A DNA stretch of 64,000 nucleotides from Nocardioides sp. NBC_00368 (GTDB lineage: Bacteria; Actinomycetota; Actinomycetes; Propionibacteriales; Nocardioidaceae). The number at the start of each line of letters is the position of its first letter. The first letter of the stretch is position 1. Shown piece after piece: positions 58,211 to 64,000 of the stretch. The stretch covers positions 4,609,001-4,673,000 of the forward strand of contig NZ_CP107970.1 in NCBI RefSeq assembly GCF_036090055.1. The letters are read 5' to 3'. Both the position numbers and the translations under genes were made by a program. The notes under the pieces were generated by a model. It was not told where the DNA came from and did no database searches. It saw nothing but the letters and a program-made list of their open reading frames with translations.

Positions 58211-59299
58211 GTGCCACGCCTCTCTGACTCCCATCGCGCCTGGATCGACGAAGCCGTACGCCGCGTCGAGGCCGACGCGCAGCGCTCCGCCGATACCCAT
58301 CTGCACGTCGTGCCGCTGCCGGGATGTCCGGGCATCGACCTCTACCTGAAGGACGAGTCCGTCCACCCCACCGGCTCGCTGAAGCACCGCCTGGCGCGGT
58401 CGCTGTTCCTGTACGCGGTCTGCAACGGCTGGCTGCACGAGGGCGCGACGGTCGTGGAGGCGTCCTCGGGGTCGACCGCGGTCTCCGAGGCCTACTTCTC
58501 CCGGCTCCTCGGCCTCCCGTTCGTCGCGGTGATGCCGCGCTCGACGTCGAAGGAGAAGGTGGCGCTGATCGAGTGGTACGGCGGCACCTGCCACTTCGTC
58601 GACCGCGCTCCCGACATGTATGCCGAGGCTGAGCGCCTCGCCCGCGAGTGCGGCGGCCACTACATGGATCAGTTCACCTACGCCGAGCGGGCCACCGACT
58701 GGCGCGGCAACAACAACATCGCCGAGTCGATCTTCGACCAGATGTCGCAGGAGCGGCACCCGGTGCCGACCTGGATCGTCGTCTCGGCGGGCACCGGCGG
58801 CACCTCGGCGACGATCGGTCGCTACCTCCACTACCGCCGCCACCCCACCAAGCTGATGGTCGCCGACCCGGAGAACTCCGCCTTCTACGGCGGCTGGGAG
58901 ATGGACACCTCCGACTACGCCACCGGGATGCCGTCGCGGATCGAGGGGATCGGGCGGCCGCGGGTCGAGCCGTCCTTCGTCGGCGGGGTGGTCGACGACA
59001 TGGTCCAGGTCCCCGACGCGGCGTCGATCGCGACGATGCGCTGGCTCTCGGCCCGGATGGGCCGCTCGGTCGGCCCCTCGACGGGCACCAACGTGTGGGC
59101 ATCGCTGGGTGTCGTACGCGAGATGGTGGCGGCCGGTGACGAGGGCAGCGTCGTCTCGCTGCTGTGCGACTCCGGGGAGCGCTACCGCTCGTCCTACTAC
59201 GACGACGGCTGGGTCAGCGAGAAGGGCATCGACCTGGCTCCGTACGCCTCCGCCCTCGCCGACTACGAGCGCACCGGCGTCCTCGTCGACCCCTCCTGA
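58211..59299 (+). CDS. cds1: PLP-dependent L-cysteine desulfhydrase Cds1-like
   Basis: 362 aa, cysteine-synthase fold II. PLP Lys58 in HPTGSLKHRLA, VEASSGSTAVSEAYF phosphate loop region, SAGTGGTSATIGRYL. The family is represented by mycobacterial Cds1 (Rv3684), which degrades cysteine to sulfide, ammonia and pyruvate. Other activities such as cysteine synthesis are possible. GTG 58211 (VPRLSDSHRAW) has no ribosome site; a TTACGCT -10-like element lies upstream, so it may be leaderless. Its end overlaps the convergent membrane protein by 37 bases. Confidence 0.88.
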   Translation: MPRLSDSHRAWIDEAVRRVEADAQRSADTHLHVVPLPGCPGIDLYLKDESVHPTGSLKHRLARSLFLYAVCNGWLHEGATVVEASSGSTAVSEAYFSRLLGLPFVAVMPRSTSKEKVALIEWYGGTCHFVDRAPDMYAEAERLARECGGHYMDQFTYAERATDWRGNNNIAESIFDQMSQERHPVPTWIVVSAGTGGTSATIGRYLHYRRHPTKLMVADPENSAFYGGWEMDTSDYATGMPSRIEGIGRPRVEPSFVGGVVDDMVQVPDAASIATMRWLSARMGRSVGPSTGTNVWASLGVVREMVAAGDEGSVVSLLCDSGERYRSSYYDDGWVSEKGIDLAPYASALADYERTGVLVDPS

Positions 59300-60054
59300 C
59301 GGGCCCAGATCCGCATCCCGAGGGTGACCAGCGCCCACACGCCCGCGATGAGCAGGATCTCGTTGAGGATGTAGACCGGCCACGGCCCGAGCACGTCGAG
59401 CAGCGAGCCCGACGGCGGCTTGTAGCGCAGGTAACCGTAGTTGGCGTCGAGGACGAGGTTGAGGACGTACGCCGCCGCGGCCCACACCGCTGTGGTCGCG
59501 ACCGCCCAGCCGTAGTCCCGCCAGCGCGGTAGCAGCTTGAGCCCGAAGACCAGGTAGACCGCGGCGAGCACGACCACCAGGTGCATCGCCCAGAAGGTGA
59601 TGTAGCTGACCTCCGGGAAGTCCCGTACGTCCGGAGTGAACACACCCTGGGTGGTCAGCGTGAGACCCCAGAAGCAGGTCAGCGCCGTCGGGTAGGGGTG
59701 GTGGGTCCACAGCGCGACCGCCGCCGCCATCCACGCCAGGTCGCACAGATGGATCGGCAGATCGATGAAGAGGTCGAAGTCGGTGACCCACTCATGGGCC
59801 TGCAGCGGGATGGTCGTCAGTGGGATCGCGAGCGCGAATCCTCGGGAGAATCGCGACGGATTCTCCTCGTCCCGCTGGCGCCTGCCCAGCCAGACCACGG
59901 CCACGATCCCCGCTGTGAGCAGGGACAACGGCACCAGATGGGTCAGACCGTAAGCCTGCATGTCGAAAGTCTGACGGGATTCCCGAAAAAATTCTTCCCA
60001 ACCCGCGTCATGGGTCCGCGGCTGGCCCGTTTCATCGGCGAGAAGGTCGTCCAC
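59263..60054 (-). CDS. TIGR02206 / YwaF family membrane protein
   Basis: 263 aa. Six or seven membrane helices; FGLTH/AYGLTHLVPL near residue 33 and DLPIHLCDLAWMAAAVAL with LTCFWGLTLTTQGVFTPD are the TIGR02206 hallmarks. Function unknown. GTG 60054 includes the family-typical lead (EEFFRESRQTFDMQAYG); ATG 59961 would give 232 aa and neither has a clear ribosome site. The region 60055-60210 upstream holds the family 1 hairpins. C-terminus overlaps cds1. Confidence 0.82.
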   Translation of the reverse strand: MDDLLADETGQPRTHDAGWEEFFRESRQTFDMQAYGLTHLVPLSLLTAGIVAVVWLGRRQRDEENPSRFSRGFALAIPLTTIPLQAHEWVTDFDLFIDLPIHLCDLAWMAAAVALWTHHPYPTALTCFWGLTLTTQGVFTPDVRDFPEVSYITFWAMHLVVVLAAVYLVFGLKLLPRWRDYGWAVATTAVWAAAAYVLNLVLDANYGYLRYKPPSGSLLDVLGPWPVYILNEILLIAGVWALVTLGMRIWARQEGSTRTPVRS

Positions 60055-60138
60055 CGGTGGGGGGTGGACGATCTCTCACAGAGGTTGGTGGCTGATCCGT
60101 GGGCCAAGAAACGGGTCCGACGCCAACTGGGTGGAGGT

Positions 60139-60228
60139 CCCTCTGAATGCACACCGCGGGGGTGGTGTGCAATCAGAGGGACGCCTCGCCTTGGGCGTCG
60201 GAATACCCGGTTAACCGGGTATTCCGAC
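60139..60228. repeat. Palindromic intergenic repeat, family 1 copy C
   Basis: Hairpin CCCTCTGA-A-TGCACACC (60139-60155) paired with GGTGTGCA-A-TCAGAGGG (60164-60180), then a short GACGCC/GGCGTC stem, then a perfect 32-base palindrome (60197-60228) with half GTCGGAATACCCGGTT. The TTA at its centre is the stop codon (TAA) of the minus-strand methyltransferase. Shares GGTGT.GCAAT and the ATACCCGGT core with copy A. Confidence 0.85.
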
Positions 60229-60996
60229 AGCGATCCCGGTCACCGCCGTCGCGTAGAGCTCCTCGTCGTGATGGATCTGCGCGACGAGCCCCTGCTCCCG
60301 CATCAGGCTCGCGGTGACGGGCGCCTGCTCCTGGCCGGCCTCGATGACGAGTACGCCGCCGGGTGCCAGATGCTTCGGAGCCTGCTCGATCACGCGCCGC
60401 TGGACGTCGAGGCCGTCCGCGCCCCCGTCGAGAGCCACGTGGCGCTCGTGGTCGCGCGCCTCGGGCGGCAGGTTCCGGATCTGGTCGCTCGGCACATAAG
60501 GAGCGTTGGCCACGATCACGTCGAACGCGAGGCCGTGGGGGAGCGGGGCGAAGAGGTCGCCGAGGAGCACCCGGTCCGAGGGCAGATTTCGTCGGGCGCA
60601 GGAGACGGCGGCCGGGTCGATGTCGGTCGCCCAGACCTCCGCGTCCGGGACACGTGCGGCGATGGCCGCGCCCAGCGCTCCGGTCCCGCAGCCGAGGTCG
60701 AGAACCCGCCGGGTCGTGCTGTGCTCAGTCCCCTGGACGGCGAGCTCGACCATCAGCGCCGAGCGCTGCCGGGGCACGAACACCCCAGGCGCGACCCCGA
60801 TCCGGAGCCCGCAGAACTCGGCCCAGCCCAGGATGAGCTCCAGCGGCTCACCGGCCAGGCGGCGTACGACCATCGCCTCTCGCTCCTGCGGCGAGACGGG
60901 CTCCGCCTCGAGGAGGGCCGCCTCCTCCTCGGCGAAGACGCAGCCGGCGGCGCGGAGGCGGGCGACGAGCCCCGAATCGGGAACGACGGAGGTCAT
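60211..60996 (-). CDS. PrmC-related protein-(glutamine-N5) methyltransferase, TIGR03704 type
   Basis: 261 aa. Short helical N-terminus, FCGLRIGVAPGVFVPRQRS, motif I LDLGCGTGALGAAIA near residues 96-110, and IVANAPYVPSD, where NAPY replaces the NPPY of PrmC. Such paralogues are annotated as protein-glutamine methyltransferases of unknown target. ATG 60996. The last codons (GIAVGIPG and TAA) are formed by the repeat palindrome, so the C-terminal tail may be recent. Confidence 0.88.
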   Translation of the reverse strand: MTSVVPDSGLVARLRAAGCVFAEEEAALLEAEPVSPQEREAMVVRRLAGEPLELILGWAEFCGLRIGVAPGVFVPRQRSALMVELAVQGTEHSTTRRVLDLGCGTGALGAAIAARVPDAEVWATDIDPAAVSCARRNLPSDRVLLGDLFAPLPHGLAFDVIVANAPYVPSDQIRNLPPEARDHERHVALDGGADGLDVQRRVIEQAPKHLAPGGVLVIEAGQEQAPVTASLMREQGLVAQIHHDEELYATAVTGIAVGIPG

Positions 60997-61012
60997 CAGA
61001 GAATATTGGCAC

Positions 61013-61369
61013 GTGGACGCCCTGACTCCGATCGGAATCATCGTGGCCGCGTACGCCGCGTTCGTGACGATCGCGGCCGTCGTCGGCCTCGTCCTGAAGG
61101 CCCCGCGCCCACGGTGGCTGGACCAGCTGGCGTGGATGCTCGAGATCCTCGCGGTCGTGCTCGCGATCGGGGCGCTGGCGGGCTGGTCGGCCGGGCGCAA
61201 GCCGGAGTCGCTGTCGACCTTTCTGGGCTACCTGGGCGCGCTCGTGTGCCTGATGCCGCTGGCGCTGCAGACGATGCGCGAGGACCGCTCGACCTGGTCC
61301 TCGGGCGTGATCGCGGCGGCCGCCCTGGCGACGGGGGTCGTGGCCGTACGCGTCATGATGGTCCGGTGA
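61013..61369 (+). CDS. Hypothetical membrane protein, 118 aa
   Basis: Four membrane helices (PIGIIVAAYAAFVTIAAVVG, WMLEILAVVLAIGALAGWSA, YLGALVCLMPLALQ, SGVIAAAALATGVVAVRVMM) and a basic loop KAPRPRW. No family recognised. GTG 61013 follows an AATATT -10-like element by six bases, so it is probably leaderless and divergent from the PrmC-like gene across 16 bases. Its stop overlaps the next gene as GTGA. Confidence 0.7.
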   Translation: MDALTPIGIIVAAYAAFVTIAAVVGLVLKAPRPRWLDQLAWMLEILAVVLAIGALAGWSAGRKPESLSTFLGYLGALVCLMPLALQTMREDRSTWSSGVIAAAALATGVVAVRVMMVR

Positions 61370-61788
61370 CCGAGACCGCTCCCGCCAAGACCCGTTCCGG
61401 TCCCCACCTGGTGCTGCTGACCGTCTACGCGATCTTCGTGCTCGCCGCGGGCGCCCGGTCGCTGGTGCAGGTCCTCACCCGCTTCGACGAGGCCCCGATC
61501 GCCTACTCGCTCTCGGTGGTCGCCGCCGCGACCTATGTCGCCGGCTGGTTCGCGATCCGCCGGGCGGCCAACGGGTCGGCGGGCTTCGCGAAGGTCATGC
61601 TGTGGATCGAGCTCGCCGGCGTGTTCGTCGTCGGTGTCCTGTCCCTGGTCGTGCCGTCCTGGTTCCCGGATGCATCGGTATGGTCGAAGTTCGGGAGCGG
61701 ATACGGTTTCGTTCCTGCCCTGCTGCCGATCCTGGGCCTGCTCTGGCTCTGGAAAGGTCGAACTCCGGGGCCGACCGAAGGAGCCTGA
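61366..61788 (+). CDS. Hypothetical membrane protein, 140 aa
   Basis: Four membrane helices with the first at VLLTVYAIFVLAAGARSLV; ends GLLWLWKGRTPGP. Short N-terminal cytoplasmic arm TETAPAKTRSG. Not recognised; it resembles small actinobacterial integral membrane proteins that occur in pairs. GTG 61366 overlaps the previous stop (GTGA), and its stop overlaps the MBL hydrolase ATG (TGATG), so three genes form one operon. Confidence 0.72.
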   Translation: MTETAPAKTRSGPHLVLLTVYAIFVLAAGARSLVQVLTRFDEAPIAYSLSVVAAATYVAGWFAIRRAANGSAGFAKVMLWIELAGVFVVGVLSLVVPSWFPDASVWSKFGSGYGFVPALLPILGLLWLWKGRTPGPTEGA

Positions 61789-62840
61789 TGAGTCAGTCGA
61801 CAGCCACCGCCATCTCGCCTGACTCGGGGGAGCACTGGTCCGCTCCGGGAGCATGGACGGTTGCCGACGGCGTGCACCGGATCCCGCTTCCGCTGCCGAT
61901 GGACGGGCTCAAGGCGGTCAACATCTACGTCCTCGAGGGCTCTGACGGCCTTTCGTTGGTCGATGGTGGCTGGGCGATCACCGAGGGGCGCGCCGCGCTG
62001 GAGAACGGGCTGAAGAAGCTCGGCTTCGCGTTCGGTGACATCCGGCGGTTCCTGGTCACCCACGTGCACCGCGACCACTACACGCTGGCCTCGGTGCTGG
62101 GTGAGGAGTTCGGCGCCGACGTGCTGCTCGGCGCCGGCGAACGGCCCACCCTCGAGCTCACCAACGGCGACCTCGACGGCTGGATCTCGACCGACCGGCT
62201 GCTCGCCCATGCCGGTGCGCACGAGCTGGCCGCGGTGTGGGCCGCCAACCCGCCGCCCGCGCCCGACCTGTCCCACTGGCGGATGCCCTCGCAGTGGCTC
62301 GAAGGGGACGTACGCCTCTCCGTCGCCGGCCGCGACGTCGATGCCGTGCACACCCCTGGGCACACCCAGGGCCACTACGTCTATGCCGATCTGGCCGGCT
62401 CGGTCCTGTTCGCCGGTGACCACGTGCTGCCCACGATCACGCCGTCGATCGGCTTCGAGCCGGTGCCGGTCATCGACCCGCTGGGCGACTTCATGGCCTC
62501 GCTGACCAAGGTCAGGACCCTGCCCGACCTGCAGCTTCTGCCCGCCCACGGCCCCGTCGCGACCTCGTCGCACGCCCGCGTCGACGAGCTCCTCGCCCAT
62601 CACGAGACCCGGCTCGCCCAGTCGCTGGCCTCGTTGAAGGCCGGCCGTCGCTCAGCGCTCGAGGTCGCCAACGACCTCGGCTGGACCCGCCACGAGCGCG
62701 CCTTCGCAGAGCTCGACTACTTCAACGCCGGCCTCGCGGTCATGGAGACCAAGGCCCATCTCGAGCTCCTGGCGGCTCGCGGTCAGGCCACGCGTGAGGA
62801 GACAGAGGCGAGCGTGCTCTTCGCTCCCGTCAACGCCTGA
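61788..62840 (+). CDS. Metallo-beta-lactamase fold hydrolase
   Basis: 350 aa. Zinc motif THVHRDHY near residue 94, second-site His in HTPGHTQGHYVY near 185, Asp in FAGDHVLPTITPS near 207, and His in LLPAHGPV near 260. The C-terminal 80 residues form a helical winged-type tail (LEVANDLGWTRHERAFAELD), as in MBL hydrolases near LACTB2. Likely a thioesterase, lactonase or esterase; substrate unknown. ATG 61788 overlaps the previous stop, GAAGGAG upstream. Confidence 0.9.
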   Translation: MSQSTATAISPDSGEHWSAPGAWTVADGVHRIPLPLPMDGLKAVNIYVLEGSDGLSLVDGGWAITEGRAALENGLKKLGFAFGDIRRFLVTHVHRDHYTLASVLGEEFGADVLLGAGERPTLELTNGDLDGWISTDRLLAHAGAHELAAVWAANPPPAPDLSHWRMPSQWLEGDVRLSVAGRDVDAVHTPGHTQGHYVYADLAGSVLFAGDHVLPTITPSIGFEPVPVIDPLGDFMASLTKVRTLPDLQLLPAHGPVATSSHARVDELLAHHETRLAQSLASLKAGRRSALEVANDLGWTRHERAFAELDYFNAGLAVMETKAHLELLAARGQATREETEASVLFAPVNA

Positions 62841-63261
62841 GCCGCATCGGCGTGTGCGGGATGCCGTCCTCGAGGAACTCCTCGCCGTCCTTCACGAACC
62901 CGAACTCGGCGTACCAGCCGGCCAGCGGCGACTGGGCGTCGAGGACGATGTCGCGGTCGGGGACGGCCTCGACGGCAGCCTTCATGATCACGTCCGCCAG
63001 GCCCTGGCCGCGGTGGGTGGGGGCGAGAACGACGCGGCCGATCCGCCACACGTCGCCGTCGTCGAGGATGCGGGCGGTGCCGGCGAGCTGGTCGCCGTCG
63101 GTCAGCACCACGTGACGCGTCCCGGGCTCGAGGTCACGGCCGTCCAGGTCGAGGTACGGGCAGTCCTGCTCGACGACGAAGACCTCCTGGCGCAGCCGCC
63201 ACAGGGCGTACGCGGTCTTGGGGGTGAGGTCGTCGAAGGACGAGATGGAGACGTCGGTCAT
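62830..63261 (-). CDS. GNAT N-acetyltransferase, ElaA-like
   Basis: 143 aa. LWRLRQEVFVVEQDCPYLDLDGRD at the N-terminus is the ElaA signature; RIGRVVLAPTHRGQGLADVIM is the acetyl-CoA-binding loop; DAQSPLAGWYAEFGFV closes the fold. Substrate unknown. ATG 63261. Its last 11 bases overlap the end of the MBL hydrolase gene. It is divergent from the TPP riboswitch. Confidence 0.9.
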   Translation of the reverse strand: MTDVSISSFDDLTPKTAYALWRLRQEVFVVEQDCPYLDLDGRDLEPGTRHVVLTDGDQLAGTARILDDGDVWRIGRVVLAPTHRGQGLADVIMKAAVEAVPDRDIVLDAQSPLAGWYAEFGFVKDGEEFLEDGIPHTPMRLRR

Positions 63262-63298
63262 GGGTGGATTCTCGCAAGCAAGTAGTGTTGCCGGGAAC

Positions 63299-63388
63299 AG
63301 ACAGGGGAGGCCGGAAGGCCTGAGAGTGCGGCGAACAGCGCCGCAGACCCTCCGAACCTGCTCCGGTTGATACCGGCGAAGGGAGTCA
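63299..63388 (+). promoter_or_regulatory. TPP riboswitch (THI element)
   Basis: Matches the TPP aptamer: ACAGGGGAG (63301-63309), the pyrimidine-sensing CTGAGAG (63320-63326), GACCCTCCGAACCTG near 63346-63360, then GGTTGATACCGGCGAAGGGAGT (the phosphate-binding end) up to 63386. The start codon of the thiamine transporter gene follows three bases later, so TPP binding probably blocks translation initiation. A TAGTGT -10-like element lies at 63283-63288. Confidence 0.95.
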
Positions 63389-63391
63389 GAA

Positions 63392-64000
63392 ATGCGCATG
63401 CGTACGCCTGCCATCGCTGCCACAGCTATCTCGGCGTTGCTGCTGTCCGCCTGCGGCGGCACGCCGGCGGAGCCGGAGTCCGAGAAGTCGAAGGGTGCCG
63501 ACGACAAGACGGTCGTGCTGCTGACCCACGACAGCTTCACGCTGCCGAAGGAGGTGCTGGCCGAGTTCACCGAGAAGACCGGCTACACCGCCGAGATCCG
63601 GCACGCGGGCGACGGCGGCGAGCTGACCACCAAGATCGCCCTGGACACCGGCAACCCCGACGGTGACGCCGTCTTCGGCGTCGACAACACCTTCGCCAGC
63701 CGCGCGATCGACCAGGGCGCGCTGGAGGCCTACACGCCGTCCGAGATCCCCGAGGGCGTCTCCGACTACGACCTGCCCGGCGACGAGGAGCACTTCCTCA
63801 CCCCCGTCGACAACGGCAGCGTGTGCGTCAACATCGACACCGAGTGGTTCGCCGCGAAGAAGCTGACGCCGCCGAAGTCGCTCGACGACCTGGCCGAGCC
63901 CGCGTACAAGGACCTCTTCGTGACCCCGGGCGCGGCGACCTCGACGCCGGGGATGGCGTTCCTGCTGGCGACCGTCGCCGAGTACGGCGAGGACGGCTGG
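63392..64000 (+). CDS. thiB: Thiamine ABC transporter substrate-binding lipoprotein, 5' part
   Basis: First 203 residues; the gene continues past the window. Lipobox LLLSACGG near residue 21. Solute-binding fold of the ThiB type: VVLLTHDSFTLPKEVLAEFTEKTGYTAEI, GDGGELTTKIALDTGNPDGDAVFGVDNTFASRA, then VDNGSVCVNIDTEWF and YKDLFVTPGAATSTPGMAFLLATV. Binds thiamine or its phosphates and delivers it to a membrane permease likely encoded next. GGGAG of the riboswitch end serves as ribosome site. Confidence 0.92.
   Translation, partial: MRMRTPAIAATAISALLLSACGGTPAEPESEKSKGADDKTVVLLTHDSFTLPKEVLAEFTEKTGYTAEIRHAGDGGELTTKIALDTGNPDGDAVFGVDNTFASRAIDQGALEAYTPSEIPEGVSDYDLPGDEEHFLTPVDNGSVCVNIDTEWFAAKKLTPPKSLDDLAEPAYKDLFVTPGAATSTPGMAFLLATVAEYGEDGW

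Noticed and set aside
1..64000. CRISPR arrays, prophage, integrative elements, IS elements
   Set aside because: No regularly spaced repeats, transposase, integrase, recombinase or structural phage genes were found; the palindromic families are not flanked by any transposase.

Overview
The window is high-GC actinobacterial DNA, most likely from the Nocardioidaceae (a Nocardioides-like organism). The signs are a zinc-finger-less TopA with a long Lys-rich tail, the conserved topA / tmk / holB / secreted hydrolase order, frequent GTG and TTG starts, many ATGA, GTGA and TGATG start-stop overlaps, and several starts that look leaderless. There is no rRNA, CRISPR array, insertion sequence, phage or conjugation gene. 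One tRNA gene (Thr, CGT) and one TPP riboswitch are present. The genus is inferred; the phylum is well supported.

Region by region. 1-12.3 kb: end of a probable methyltransferase, a hypothetical gene, topA, a six-gene minus-strand operon (DUF4178, DUF2617, DUF4247, DUF350, membrane-anchored aminopropyltransferase, K+ channel), then tmk, holB and a secreted alpha/beta hydrolase. 12.4-14.5 kb: an excalibur-type secreted protein, a LysR regulator, a 52-residue ORF and tRNA-Thr. 14.7-21 kb: three exported arabinan-degrading enzymes (GH43, GH51, GH43-AbfB). 21.2-23.2 kb: an MFS permease and a divergent TetR. 23.2-28.8 kb: a four-gene overlapping operon of neutral ceramidase, sphingomyelinase, FAD-linked aldonolactone/alditol-type oxidase and a D-threonine-aldolase-like PLP enzyme. 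28.9-37.4 kb: an SDR, a hydrolase, a DUF6351 secreted protein, a TetR-controlled DHA2 drug exporter, a deaminase, SodC and a lipoprotein. 37.6-41.8 kb: an aromatic-acid permease and VanBA, with a divergent PadR regulator. 41.8-50.7 kb: a seven-gene overlapping operon (GT2, DUF2064, methyltransferase, Mo-oxidoreductase, membrane protein, response regulator, histidine kinase), a divergent integral-membrane protein, a sugar epimerase and MTA phosphorylase. 50.8-64 kb: a mixed set including an ArsR-controlled MFS exporter, malate:quinone oxidoreductase, cysteine desulfhydrase, a PrmC-like methyltransferase, an MBL hydrolase, and a TPP-riboswitch-controlled thiamine-binding lipoprotein that runs off the end.

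Most notable: (1) the ceramidase-to-aldolase operon could encode complete sphingomyelin breakdown through a C1-oxidation/retro-aldol route; (2) DUF2617 in the polyamine-type operon shows a block resembling S-adenosylmethionine decarboxylase, which would make that operon self-sufficient for aminopropyl donor; (3) two families of intergenic palindromes, three copies of one and two of the other, sit at gene ends, mostly between convergent genes, and have no transposase; (4) clear operator palindromes lie at the TetR/DHA2, PadR/vanA, ArsR/MFS and LysR promoters.
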